Below, in pieces: positions 43,577 to 55,244 of a stretch of DNA of 64,000 nt. Positions within the stretch are counted from its first letter, which is position 1. Each line of letters begins with the position of its first letter. A model generated the notes under the pieces. That model was given only the letters and a program-made list of their open reading frames with translations. It did not search any database and was not told where the DNA came from. The position numbers and the translations under genes were made by a program. Source of the stretch: Cherax quadricarinatus. Taxonomy: Eukaryota > Arthropoda > Malacostraca > Decapoda > Parastacidae. The stretch lies in assembly GCF_038502225.1 (NCBI RefSeq), contig NC_091341.1, forward strand, positions 5,260,525 to 5,324,524, written 5' to 3'.

Positions 43577-45088
43577 GTAGCTACTTACATCGCAGCTACT
43601 CCCATCGCAGCTATTTGCATCGCAGCTACTCGCATCGCAGCTACTTACATAGCAGGTACTCGCATCGCAGCTACTCGCATTGCAGCTACTTACATCACAG
43701 CTACTTACATCGCAGCTACTCGCATCGCAGCTACTTACATCGCAGCTACTCGCATCGCAGCTACTTACATCACAGCTACTTACATCGCAGCTACTCGCAT
43801 CGCAGCTACTTACATCGCAGCTACTTACATCGCAGCTACTCGCACCGCAGCTACTCGCATCGCAGCTACTTACATCGCAGCTACTTACATCGCAGCTACT
43901 TACATCGCAGCTACTCGCATCGCAGCTACTCGCATCGCAGCTACTCGCATCGCAGCTACTTACATCGCAGCTACTCGCATCGCAGCTATTCGCATCGCAG
44001 CTACTTACATCACAGCTACTCGCATCGCAGCTACTCGCATCGCAGCTACTCGCAACGCAGCTACTTACATCGCAGCTATTCCCATCGCAGCTATTTGCAT
44101 CGCAGCTATTTACATCGCAGCTACTCGCATCGCAGCTATTTACATCGCAGCTACTCGCATCGCAGCTACTCGCATCGCAGCTATTCGCATCGCAGCAATT
44201 TGAATCGCAGCTATTCGCATCGCAGCTATTTGAATCGCAGCTATTCGCATCGCAGCTATTTGCATCGCAGCTATTTGCATCGGAACTACTTGCATCGCAG
44301 CTACTCGCATCGCAACTACTCGCATCGCAGCTAGTCGCATCGCAGCTATTTGCATCGCAGCCACTCGTATCGCAGCTACTTACATCGCAGCTACTCGCAT
44401 CGCAGCTACTTACATCGCAGCTACTTACATCGCAGCTACTTACATCGCAGCTACTTACATCGCAGCTACTTACATCGCAGCTACTTACATCGCAGCTACT
44501 TACATCGCAGCTACTTACATCGCAGCTACTTACATCGCAGCCACTCGTATCGCAGCTACTTACATCGCAGCTACTCGCATCGCAGCTACTTACATCGCAG
44601 CTACTTACATCGCAGCTACTTACATCGCAGCTACTTACATCGCAGCTACTTACATCGCAGCTACTTACATCGCAGCTACTTACATCGCAGCTACTTACAT
44701 CGCAGCTACTTACATCGCAGCTACTTACATCGCAGCTACTTACATCGCAGCTACTTACATCGCAGCTACTTACATCGCAGCTACTCGCATCGCAGCTACT
44801 CGCATCGCAGCTACTTACATCGCAGCTACTTACATCGCAGCTACTACTCAGCTATCGCAGCTACTTACATCGCAGCTACTTACATCGCAGCTACTTACAT
44901 CGCAGCGCATCTCGTCGCATCGCAGCTACTTACATCGCTACTTACATCGCAGCTACTCGCATCGCAGCTACTCACATCGCAGCTACTTACATCGCAGCTA
45001 CTTACATCGCAGGTACTTACATCGCAGCTACTTACATCGCAGCTACTTACATCGCAGCTACTTACATCGCAGCTACTCGCATAGCAGC
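43577..45088. repeat. 15-bp satellite, main block, about 100 copies
   Basis: TCGCAGCTACTTACA and TCGCAGCTACTCGCA alternate every 15 bp with rare changes. Between about 44380 and 44790 the TTACA type is nearly uniform, and an approximately 165-bp segment with GCCACTCGTATCGC appears twice (near 44359 and 44539), a longer duplication on top of the 15-mer. All forward frames are open because the unit is five codons long. I treat this as non-coding. Confidence 0.96.
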
Positions 45089-45317
45089 TACTCGTCTCAT
45101 TTCTTGACCAAGTTTACTGTCCTCTCCCTCAGCCTCACACACACAAGCGTCCCATATATATGATAATTACAATAACTTATACTCTTAAATTTTCTGCACG
45201 TCTTAAGAGGATCTAAGACGGATATCGCAAGATACTATGTGGTCTCCATTTTAACATTGTTGTTGTTGTTATTTATATGTGGGTCTCCCTTACATATAAA
45301 TAACCAAAGAGGCACAA

Positions 45318-45424
45318 TACACAAATTACCCGCACATAGAAGAGAGGAGCTTACGACGACTGTCCAAGTCGGACCGAAACGTCGTCGTAAGCTCTTCTCT
45401 TCTATGTGCGGGTTATTTATGTAT
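45318..45424. mobile_element. Foldback of the second family, near-perfect arms
   Basis: The left arm (ATACACAAATTACCCGCACA through TTACGACGAC) pairs with the right arm (GTCGTCGTAAGC through GGGTTATTTATGTAT). The turn holds GTCC-AAGTC-GGAC then CGAAAC. The stem plus GAAAC plus GTC order looks hammerhead-derived, with CUGANGA replaced. Confidence 0.82.
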
Positions 45425-45513
45425 GGTTTCCCTTATTATAGCATGTGTTCACTACAGTTTCTTATTTAAGATAATATTTTTACATCAGCTAACATGATTT
45501 TATTATGGCAAGT

Positions 45514-45841
45514 AACTTGTATAGATGGTTAGGTAAGACACATATGCAACAGTTAGGTATCTTTATTATGAAACGTTTCGCCTACACAGTAGGCTTCTTC
45601 AGTCAAGTACAGAAAAGTTGATAGAAGCAGAAGATACTTGAAGACGATGTAATCAGTCCATCACCCTGATTACATCGTCTTCAAGTATCTTCTGCTTCTA
45701 TCAACTTTTCTGTACTTGACTGAAGAAGCCTACTGTGTAGGCGAAACGTTTCATAATAAAGATACCTAACTGTTGCATATGTGTCTTACCTAACAACCTG
45801 TCGGTATTTTATACCATTTTAATGTTCAAATTGTCTAGATG
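45514..45841 (+). mobile_element. Hammerhead foldback with perfect 127-bp arms
   Basis: The arms 45528-45654 and 45668-45794 are exact reverse complements around a 13-nt turn (AGTCCATCACCCT). The right end continues CCTGTCGGTATTTTATACCA to TTTTAATGTTC, the same 3' end as at 33491 and 35109. The flanks AACTTGTATAGATG (45514-45527) and AAATTGTCTAGATG (45828-45841) agree at 12 of 14 positions, a possible imperfect duplication. No open frame. Confidence 0.92.
45717..45743 (+). ncRNA. Hammerhead-like motif in the perfect foldback
   Basis: TGA, CTGAAGA, A, GCCTAC-TGT-GTAGGC, GAAAC, GTT, TCA as in the 428-bp monomer. Its exact reverse complement is in the left arm (45579-45605), so a full transcript would bury the motif in a long duplex. 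Confidence 0.55.
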
Positions 45842-46215
45842 AAAAACATCATCGGGAGGAGCGGTGATCCTAGAGGAACCCCGGTGTTGACACCCACGGT
45901 GCAGGCTGACCCTTGTGGAACCGCGTTTGTGACAACAATGAGGCGAACATTAAATTCTGGGACCCTACTAATGATACCCCCATTTGTGACATCAATAGGG
46001 CAAGCACTGATCATTTTGGGACTCCACTAATGATATCCCCATTCGTAACATCAATGAAGCGAGCATTAATCATTTAGGGACTCCGCGGCGAGAACTGATG
46101 CTTGTGGAATCTCACTAGTGACATCACTGGTACTTGAACTGATCCGTGCTGACGCCACTAACGACCTAATCTAGGTAAAAATTAATCCTTGTGGGATCCC
46201 ACTTGTGACATCACC
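45842..46215 (-). repeat. Decayed tandem array resembling a LINE RT motif
   Basis: Roughly every 60 bp a diverged CTTGTGGAACC...TTGTGACATCA block appears (about six times). On the minus strand each resembles the RT text VTSGVPQGS (compare 4750-4800 on the minus strand). Divergence is high, so the link is tentative. Confidence 0.4.
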
Positions 46216-47625
46216 CTAGGGAGAGAGAAAGAGAGAGATTCTTAACACTCTTGATATACCTTTGAAGAGTTTCAAGAGTTTCTCTACTCTTTGAGCCCGG
46301 CTATGAGCCAGGCTCGTTTGTTGACAATATTCTTATATTCTTCCAAGAAAAATGTCTCATCCATTGCATTAATTTACCAGTTGTTATTTTCTTGCTATTT
46401 ACAAATTACTCTATCATGATGAAATTAAGAATAGTAAATAAATATAATTTATTCATACAGTTCCTCTATGTAAATTTCCCTATTTCTTAGTTGACTGGAT
46501 AGACCAAATTAGGTTTCAATTTTCTCGGAATAAACTGTTTTTTTTTCATTTTTTTTTTTTTTACATTTCAAATTTTTAGATGTTTTGTATATTTTTTTAA
46601 ATACTGAATCAGTGTTTTCCCTATCCTTCTTACCACCAATTTATCTTCATTTGATGAAATCTCAAAAATAATACAATAATGTTAGTCTGCATATTTCTTC
46701 GACGTGATAGCTATAACCCGTCTCTTCCTGATTTTTTTTTTCCGCGTCCATAAACAACTTATCTCAATTTATGGTTATTTCAGTATTTCTCACTTTATCT
46801 GTTATGGGCATAATTGCAATTATTTAATCATCTTTTTATACAAATACTTTGAAAATTCGTATTTCTCACAGTCCTGCCTCAAAGTAATTTAGTTTTATTC
46901 TAAATCATAATTCTTTGTAATTATTCTCACGTTTAATTTTCTTAAAAGAATTAAAAGTAGATTTGGTTTTAACTTCCGCATCTCCATTTCTTTTTCTCCC
47001 TTTCTTGGATATTATGAATTATTATTAGATGAGCAAATCACCTGCAGGAGGCTTACAGGGCATTACCTGTAATTTGGGTGAGGTAAGTGGGACTTAAGTC
47101 ACAGCAGGTTGCCTAACTGTAACTCCCTCGATGCCCACTCCCTACCACTCTCAAAAAAAGCTAGACCAGACATTAAATTAATAATATTAAAACCAGGTAC
47201 TCTGGTAAATTAAAGTTGTATGAACTGTATATGATTAGGCTTGCTGGGTACACAGAATATAATTATTGTACATAAATTATTAGTGTTATTAGAAAGGAAA
47301 TTCGTATTACTACTTACCATTTATCACAGGAAGATAACGCTGATGGAACACACCCTAACCTTACCCTTGCAGCTAGAATTTACGATAGCCAATGCAAAAC
47401 TACTGTACATTATGGGAAGCATCACTTAGCTGAGGTGTGCTCCTGGGAAAATTGGTGTTCCCTATTTTTCCGTCGTGGTTGCCGAATTGTAAAGGTTTTC
47501 CACACTGTTTATCCCAATTCTTCAGCAGAAACGTGTCAGCAACTTCTAAATTACGGATCGAGGCCGATATATACCAAGTGACCTTCGAAAACGCCTGACT
47601 ACATTGCACAATTCAGTCCAGTGTT
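46216..47625. other. AT-rich, no gene seen
   Basis: T runs near 46530-46562 and scattered short open stretches only. Confidence 0.5.
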
Positions 47626-47884
47626 CAGGGCCAGATTTAAGGGAGGGGCCCCAGGCCCCTCATCCCTCACCAGAAGGGGCCCCCCACTAAATGATGAAAA
47701 AATATTATGACACACATTATACTAAGATTTGAATAGATCGTAAAAGAGAGACAATGTATGCAAGAGTTTGAACTGTGGTGGGATTGTCGTGTTGAATCAT
47801 CTGATCGCAGGTGTTACATCATCGGTGCGAGCGCGTTATCAGCTGCATAACGCGAGGATGACTCACAGCACATCATCCTAGGTG

Positions 47885-47990
47885 CTTACCTGGAGTTTAC
47901 CTGGAGAGAGCTTCGAGTGTCAACACACCCCCGGCTCGGTCTGAGACCAGGCCTCGTGGTGGATCAGGGTCTGATCAACGTGGCTTGGAG
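47885..47990 (-). repeat. LINE/SINE 3' tail relic
   Basis: TTACCTGGAGTTTACCTGGA, GAGACCAGGCCTCGTGGTGG and ATCAGGGTCTGATCAAC are the reverse complement of the tail near 13750-13990. Confidence 0.8.
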
Positions 47991-48104
47991 TGTCTTGGGC
48001 ACTCTAATACACAGCTCTGACCAGGAATTCTGAGGAACAGCATAGAGGGAGTGTAGGTAGTAGTGAGTGGTGGTGGTTGAAGCGTGTTGGTATAGTTAAA
48101 TATG

Positions 48105-48185
48105 CTTATTATGCACCCCATACCCATCCTGTGGGCGGTACATAATGGTTTCAGAGGTACATAATGGGTCCAGGGACTGGACTCC
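48105..48185. repeat. Copy of the 15.5-kb retroposed body
   Basis: TGCACCCCATACCCATCCTG and TGGGCGGTA match the body at 15545-15580. Text to the right (GTCCAGGGACTGGACTCC) is not shared with that truncated copy. Confidence 0.65.
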
Positions 48186-48969
48186 AAAGTTTTGATAGCT
48201 GAGCAAGTTACAGAGGAAGCAGGAAGGCCAGGACAAATGAAACCAAGCTACAGGAAAGGGGACTACACGGGAATGAGGAACTTCCTGAACGAGGTTCAGT
48301 GGGACAGAGAACTGGCAGGGAAGCCAGTTAGTGAGATGATGCTCACAATTTACAAAGGTAATGAACTCACAATTTACAAAGGTAATGAATTACAGGTAGG
48401 TCTGGTCACAATCATGACAAGAAGGTGAGAATCCACCGCCTCTTCCTCGCCCACCCCAACATGTGTCCACCACCGAGGACGCAAAAACACCGCAAAACTC
48501 ACTTCTGTTTTCTGCAAATGGCAGATATGAGCTGAAGCAGCAGCAGCAGCAATATGCAGGTGGCGCTGAACACGGGACTTGGATGCCTGGGATACTATGG
48601 GACGCAGCTGACCCCGCTAAGATTTCCCAAGTAAATTAAGCTTATCTGAGCGCTGCTGTATGAATGGTTGATCGTAGTCAGTATATGAACAACAGTGTAG
48701 TAGTGAGGACGAAATACGGTAAGTGCTCACTGCTACGTGTTTCGGCTATTATTGTTAGAGTAAAAAATTATATGCTGATACTGAACAAAAATTTTTTTAT
48801 TACGAGCGAGCAAGCAAGGGTAGCGAAGCGAAATTTTCTATATAACTTTTAAGGGAATGCAGCAAATATGCTAAAAAACTGTTCTTTTAAATTTCAATCA
48901 AGTGACTGCAAACTTCGCTGTGATACAAATCTTGTTTTCAGCTTTTCGTTTCTTCTTTCAGGTGGAAAT

Positions 48970-51350
48970 ATGGATAACTGTTCTAAAGACAGACACAAAA
49001 ATCGAGTCAGAACATATCCCAGTGGAGCAGCTAAAAGAAAGGCCAAGAAGTTGCTCAGAAATCCGTGATATCGGCATCTAAAACGCGAAAAATTAGTGAC
49101 TTCATGACTACACATGCACAGCAAACACCGGGAGAGACATTATCAGGATTTCAGAGACATCTCATCAGCTAGATGATAATTTACTCCAACATGAAGCTGC
49201 AATCGAGAGGAGCGCCATGAGCAGGATGATCAAGAACATAAAAAACCAGTTCAACAGGAGGAACATGAAATCCAGAAGCAAGATCACATTGGGCGTGACA
49301 AAGTACACCAGAAAGAAAATGGCGAGGACGAGCAACATAACGGAATTTATGAGGCACCATTGTAAATTGAAAACAACATTGTTTCAAATTTGATGAGAGA
49401 ACACTTTGTGAAAAACGGTGCATCAGTTGTTAAAAACTGTGATCCACAGACTTTTTCTCAGTTCTCCAAGCGAATATCTCGGGAAAATGGAAAGACTCCA
49501 CGAATTTGTACAGTTGGGCTATTCAGTCGTCAAAATCACAATGGTGACGTCGTAAATAGGGAATTTTTATGTTTTTCTCCAAGTGGTTGTTTGTACTGCT
49601 ACCACTGCCAGCTAAAGTGCCCCGAGGTATCGAAACACCAGTCATCGATTGTTAACAGTGATTTTTTCTTACTGGAAACATGCAAACAATCGTCGAAGGA
49701 ACATCTCGACTCAACCATTGCATTTCATGCTAGACCAAAAATATCCATACGGACTGATGATAAAATGGTACGGCAGACTGAGCAACGAGAACGTTATTAG
49801 CGGTGAATATTGAAGCATTTGGTCAGCATTATCAAGTTCATTGCTGAACGTGGCTTGGCATTCAGGGGAGACAACGAGTTGATTGTATCGCCTGGCAATG
49901 GAAACTATCAGGGAATTATCGAGCTTGTTTCGCAGTACGACGACCTTTTATCACAACATATTGAGAAGCATTCCGAGCGTTGCTCTGGACACACCAGCTA
50001 TCTACCATCGACTGTACTGGAAGAGCTTATAGATACGATGGGAAAGCAAGTTTCGAACGAAATAATCCAGCGAGCCAAAAAAAAAAAAAACAATTTCCAT
50101 CGACTCCACGCCTGACGAAAGCCAAGTTGATCAGCTTCTCTTGTACTGCGTTACATAGAGAATAACGAGCCTGTTGAAAAATTTGTTACGTTCATGCCGA
50201 ACAAGGGCCACAGAGCGCAGGACATGTTCGATGCCTTGCTGCAGTTCCTCCAATTACACGAAAGACACATCAGTGACTGGCACGCGCAATGGGTTCCTTG
50301 CACAGCTTATTCGCTGAACCTAGTTGGGAAAAATGCAGCCGAATGTTGTACTGGAGCAATCTATTACTTTGATTTCCTTCAGAAGTTGTATGAGTTTTTC
50401 TCGATTTCACCACATCGACAAAAAAAATTCTAACAGATGCTCTGGAAAGTGTATATATTTCCTTGACTCTGAAACGCGTTACAACAACGCGTTGATCTTG
50501 CCGGGCCAATGCAGTCAAAGCCCTCAGATTTGGTTGTCATGAAATCAGAAATGCATTGGAAAACATCACAAATGACGTTGATGAAAGGGCCTGTGTACTC
50601 TGCGAAGTATATGGATTATCAGCATAAATCTGTCTTCTTGAAACAGGAATTTATTCTGCTTTCTGGAATGACATTCTTCAGAGTGTGAATGCAACAAATC
50701 GAGAGCTGCTAAGCAAAAAACTAAATCTTAATGCTGCTGTTGCTTCATTGGCTAGTCTGAAAGATTTTGTGCAGTCGAAACGTGAATGTTATGACAGTTA
50801 TGAGAGGCAAGGTCAACAGCTGTCGGGTTCTGCTGGCTACACTGAATTACGAAAGCGATCCCACAACATTCGTTTAAGTCACGCAGAGCAAGCAAGCAAG
50901 CATGAACCCCTCTGAAAAATTTAGAGCAGAGAATTTCATTCCTATCATCGATCAGTTCGTAGCTTCACTTGATCAACGTTTGCATGCATATGAGGTGATG
51001 TCAGCTCGGTTTAGCTGCTTCGGGCGACTGACGGAGTTATCGCCCGAAGAGCTGATAAGAGCAGCACAAAACCTATTGGAAGTATATCCCAAAGACATAG
51101 AAAATTCCTTTCCAGCTGAAATGATTCAATATTCTTCTTTTTCCAGGATTCATGCGAACGAAGAGACCAACGACATGAGCACAGAATTATTTTTTACAAG
51201 CTCAACCACGAAAAACATGTGGTTGACATTTTCCCAAATGCTAAAAAGACGCATTGAGAATGTACCTTGTAGCGATGGTAAGCAATTGCAGTGCAGAACG
51301 TTCCTTTTCAAAACTTAAACTTACTGAGAACCGGCTACGAACGAGCATGA
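48970..51350 (+). pseudogene. hAT-family transposase relic, ZMYM1/DUF4371-like
   Basis: A pyrimidine tract and CAG (about 48959) precede MDNCSKDRHKNRVRTYPSGA. Then, over several frames: ASKTRKISDF, NREFLCFSPSGC-LYCYHCQLKC (TTF-type zinc finger), ERGLAFRGDNELIVSPGNGN-YQGIIELVSQYDDLLSQHI (DUF4371), SIDSTPDESQVDQL (the catalytic-domain DSTPD), VEKFVTFMPNKGHRAQDMFD, and FFDFLQ-like text. The end reads AERSFSKLKLTENRLRTSMK, the hAT dimerisation signature. Stops and frameshifts, including an A run near 50080, break it about ten times. It is long dead. Confidence 0.85.
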
Positions 51351-51426
51351 AGGGCGGCTTGTGAACCTGAGGGTCATGAGCATGAAGTAAGGGAGGCTTG
51401 CGAACTTGACGGTCATAATCATGAAG

Positions 51427-51690
51427 TCATACTGGCCAGGTTGTGGCAACAGTCGTACTGGCCAGGTTGTGGCAACACACAGTTGTACTGGCCAGGTTGT
51501 GGCAACACACAGTCGTACTGGCCAGGTTGTGGCAACACACAGTCATACTGGCCAGGTTGTGGCAACACACAGTCATACTGGCCAGGTTGTGGCAACACAC
51601 AGTCATACTGGCCAGGTTGTGGCAACACACAATTGTACTGGCCAGGTTGTGGCAACACACAGTCGTACTGGCCAGGTTGTGGCAGCCACC
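51427..51690. repeat. 30-bp minisatellite, 9 copies
   Basis: TACTGGCCAGGTTGTGGCAA then CACACAGTCG/CAG repeats every 30 bp, almost uniform. It starts inside the 3' flank of the hAT relic. All frames stay open because the unit is 10 codons long. Confidence 0.96.
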
Positions 51691-52221
51691 ACCAAAATTC
51701 TTATTGTCAAGAGATCGAATCATCCAAGTTGACAGTTTTTAGTTTCATCCTCGAAAATTTATATTTTATATCTGTGGCGATGAATGTTTTTTTATGTTAT
51801 TAATTAAGAAGTGAGAGAAGTGTATATGTGAAAATTGACTTATTTAATAATTCATTCTACTTTACCAAAGTGTTTATTAAGATGATTTAAAGATTATCTT
51901 CTTTGTCTTAACCACAAGTCTCTATTGTTAGTCACTTCTTCACATATTTTCTCAAAATATTTCATCAAAATATTGTAACCCTCATTCCAATTTCTTAGGA
52001 AAATTTAAATTATATAATCAGGAATTTTCTTATTTCTCTTAAAACAATGGTATGGGAGAGTGCAGATATGTGTATGAGAACGTGTACACATGTATGTATA
52101 TATGTGCTCATAGTAGTGTGTAGTGATGTGTATGTGTACATGAAAGTGAAAAGTATACATCGGAAAACATTTGTTTAGTCTACATAATAATTCACAATAA
52201 AGAAGAGCACAGTTCTGTGGT
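51691..52221. other. No gene seen
   Basis: AT-rich DNA with a TGTATGTGTACA-rich stretch around 52080-52140. Confidence 0.5.
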
Positions 52222-52385
52222 ACAGTTGTCAGCTTGTCTGATTCTACTGTCAGCCTGTCTGACTCTACTGTCAGCTTGTCTGACTCTACTGTCAGCCTGT
52301 CTGACTCTACTGTCAGCCTGTCTGACTCTACTGTCAGCCTGTCTGACTCTACTGTCAGTCTGGCTAACTCTGCTGTTAACAGAGT
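52222..52385. repeat. 21-bp minisatellite, about 8 copies
   Basis: CTGTCAGCCTGTCTGACTCT plus A repeats every 21 bp. The last units decay at ACTCTGCTGTTAAC. Confidence 0.95.
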
Positions 52386-53080
52386 CAGCCAGTCAGTATC
52401 AAAGAAAAAAGGGCAAAAAAGAAGGTTAAAAACTGGAAATTTAGAATGGATTAAGAGTGAAGTTTGTGACGCAGTTGTAATAAAGTACTGGAATAGTTCA
52501 TGATTTTGTTCATTATGTTTTTAAAACAAGAAAAGGGTAAAAAACTTTAAAGAATGTAACAATTATAATTTAATAAGACTGTTGACCATCCCAGGTAAAA
52601 TGTATGTCAGAATTATCATCGTTGAAGTGACGGAAAAGAAAATATGGATAACAAAACAGAGAGTGAATTCAGAAAGTGAAGGAAATCTGAGATACACGTG
52701 TAAACACTGAAATACATAAGTTAAGAATACTTATATAAAGGAAAGCAACACTTGGGTGCATTTGTAGGTTTGGCAAAGATACACGAGAGATGTTAATAGA
52801 GCTACAAATGTATTTAATATCAGGCAATGTTTTGATAGCAATAGTGTTGAGTTAAGTTATAATATGCAAGAAAGACGGTATAAATTTACCCAAAAATCTG
52901 AGTCTTAGATAATGTTGTGTGATGTCACCTGTGGTCTTAAAGATGTGTGATGTCATTGTACTTTGCTTAGAAGACAATGTATACAAAGTAAGCCATCGTG
53001 TATACCAGGTGTCATTGTAAACATAGCTTTATTAATATACTGTGTTAAAACTCTCTCTCTCTCTACACACACACACACAA

Positions 53081-53085
<5 letters not shown>
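52386..53085. other. No gene seen
   Basis: AT-rich with short open stretches; nothing recognised. Confidence 0.5.

Positions 53086-53088
<3 letters not shown>

Positions 53089-53144
<56 letters not shown>
53089..53144. repeat. (AT)n microsatellite
   Basis: About 26 AT units after a short (AC)n/(GT)n stretch. Confidence 0.96.
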
Positions 53145-53284
53145 ATTATTATCACACTGGCCGATTCCCACCAAGGCAGGGTGGCCCGAAAAAGAAAAAC
53201 TTTCACCATCATTCACTCCATCACTGTCTTGCCAGAAGGGTGCTTTACACTACAGTTTTTAAACTGCAACATTAACACCCCTCC

Positions 53285-53287
<3 letters not shown>
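53145..53287 (-). mobile_element. LINE 3' end between two (AT)n tracts
   Basis: On the minus strand: GAAGGAGGGGTGTTAATGTT, AAGCACCCTTCTGGCAAGAC, GAATGATGGTGAAAGTTTTT, GGGCCACCCTGCCTTGGTGG and ATAATAAAATA. The order matches the 3' end of the 38.4-kb LINE (GATGATGAAAGTATTTTC, GGGTCACCCTACCTCGGTGG), so it is a relative cut to about 140 bp. Confidence 0.82.

Positions 53288-53288
<1 letters not shown>

Positions 53289-53365
<77 letters not shown>
53289..53365. repeat. (AT)n microsatellite
   Basis: About 36 AT units, then TACATACATACA. Confidence 0.96.
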
Positions 53366-53366
<1 letters not shown>

Positions 53367-54265
53367 CATACATACATAATGTGCGTTCTTGTATGTATAC
53401 ATACATGCATTTGCCATTGATTCCATCCACGACCTTCAAATTCATTTACGAAACACAAGAAACAGGGATTATAATATTTTCTACAGTTTTCATGGAGGAA
53501 ATTTAGAGATTCGCATGTGACAGTCATCAATACACAATAACACGTACACTCATACACAATATGTGGCGCTCATACATATTACAAAAATTACACTATTCTC
53601 ACAAAATAACATGTACACATGACATTCTTCAACACACAGGAACATGTACACAATAACACGTAAACATTACATTCATTCACACATAAGAATATGCACACAT
53701 GACACAGTCCTCCACTAGTGTCACAAACGTGTCCCGTCTTTATATATTTACATGTTTCACAAAGATTGTCGCCAAAATACCGTAAACCAGCGTATACATG
53801 TATGTAAAAATACTTACATATGTGTGTATGTTTGTGCGCTTGTTAGTCTTTCAGTGTCAAATGAAAAAGACCAATAAATAAATAATAATAAATGCACTGT
53901 AATATTTAATACAAATTTGATGAAGGTGGAAAAGTTCTACAACACTTGGGTATTCATCTACATGAAATAAAACATTCACAAATACTATTAAATTGCTCAA
54001 TAAGCGAAAAAAACTAGTACTAAGTATAAATTCATAGTGTAATATAAAAGGAATTCCAAAATCTTCATTAATTAACCTCTCTCTGGTGGCCGAGCTGTGT
54101 GCGAGTTTCGTCTCGTCCAGCTGACCTACTGTTCCAGGCTGTCTTGGTGGGTGTAATTACTGGACGCAGTTATCTGTGTGTCACCTCCAGTAATTCCACC
54201 CACCTGGACAGTCTCGACAATAGACCAGCTAGACAAGGCCAAGTTTCCACGCAGCAGAGTAACTA
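53366..54265. other. No gene seen
   Basis: AC-rich short runs (ACACATGACA, AATAACACGTA) and AT-rich DNA. No open frame that I can support. Confidence 0.5.
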
Positions 54266-55240
54266 GGGGTGGCAACCGCTGACTCTGGGGAAGTGTCACT
54301 GAGGTGACACAAGTGGACTCCTGGAGACACTAATCCGGGGAAGGTACAGCTGACTCTGGGGAAGTGGGGAAGGGAGTCCACTCAGGTGACAAGTGGACTC
54401 CTGGAGACACTGATCCGGGGAAGGCACCGCCGACCTTAGGTAAGTGGGGAAGGGAGACATCCGGGAGCGAACGGATGGATTCCTGGATACATGAACCTGG
54501 GCAAGGCATGAATACTAGCAGTTGAGGCTGACCCTGGGTAAGTGGGGAAGGAGAGACATCCGGGAGCGAACGGATGGATTCCTGGATACATGAACTTGGG
54601 GAAGGGTGTTGTTGAGGGGAAACATCCGGCGGCGGACGGATGGATTCCTGGATACATGAACCTGGGGAAGGCAAGAATACCGCTGACTATGGAGAAGTGG
54701 GGAAGGGAGTCCACCTGAGGTGACACAAGTGGACTCCTGGAGACACTAATCCGGGGAAGGTACCGCTGACTCTGGGAAAGTGGGGAAGGGAGTCCACTCA
54801 GGTGACAAGTGGACACCTGGAGACACTGATCCGGGGAAGGCATCGCCGACCTTAGGTAAGTGGGAAAGAGGAGACATCCGTGGCGAACGGATGGATTCCT
54901 GGATACATGAACTTGGGGAAGGTTGTTGTTGAGGCTGACCTTGGGGATGTGGGGAAGGGAAGACATTCGGGAGCGAACGGATGGATTCCTGGATACATGA
55001 AACTGGGAAAAGCATGAATACAGGTTGGTGAGGCTGACCTTGGGGAAGTGAGGAAAGGGAAACATCCGGAGGCGGACGGATGAATTCCTGGATACATGAA
55101 CCTGGGAAAGGCTGAGGCTGGAAGGCAGAGAGTGAGAAGGAGGCGAGGCTGACCTTAGGGAAGTGAGGAAGGGGAGACATCCGGGGGCCCACGGATGGAT
55201 TCCTGGACACATGAACCTGGGGAAGGCGAGGGTGGGGGGG
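54266..55240. repeat. Complex array of two unit types, about 80-100 bp
   Basis: One unit type has GGAGTCCACTCAGGTGACAA and GGACTCCTGGAGACACTGAT. The other has GACATCCGGGAGCGAACGG and ATGGATTCCTGGATACATGA. They share CCTGGGGAAGG and CTGACCTTGGGTAAGTGGGG. Order: first type, first, second, second, second, first, first, then second type to the end, so a higher-order pattern exists. Minus frames stay open for long stretches and continue into the 30-bp array. Confidence 0.88.
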
Positions 55241-55244
55241 GGGT

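Larger units (their letters stand above)
47626..51360 (+). mobile_element. Decayed hAT transposon (ZMYM1-like transposase)
   Basis: A possible left end CAGGGCCAGATTTAAGGG lies at 47626; hAT ends often begin CAGGG. The transposase relic runs from 48970 to 51350. I find no matching right end before the 30-bp array at 51.4 kb, so the right boundary is only where the coding relic stops. Between the left end and the transposase lie other repeats (47885-47990, 48105-48185). Confidence 0.6.

Noticed and set aside
43531..45107. Open frames of 475 and 267 codons with QLLTS or HRSYL periods
   Set aside because: The 15-bp satellite has no forward stop in any frame; nothing suggests translation.
48192..48428. 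Separate small gene before the hAT transposase
   Set aside because: No recognisable domain; it lies between repeat relics inside the probable hAT element.
47626..51360. Domesticated ZMYM1-type host gene
   Set aside because: Too many stops and frameshifts for a conserved gene; it reads as a dead transposon.
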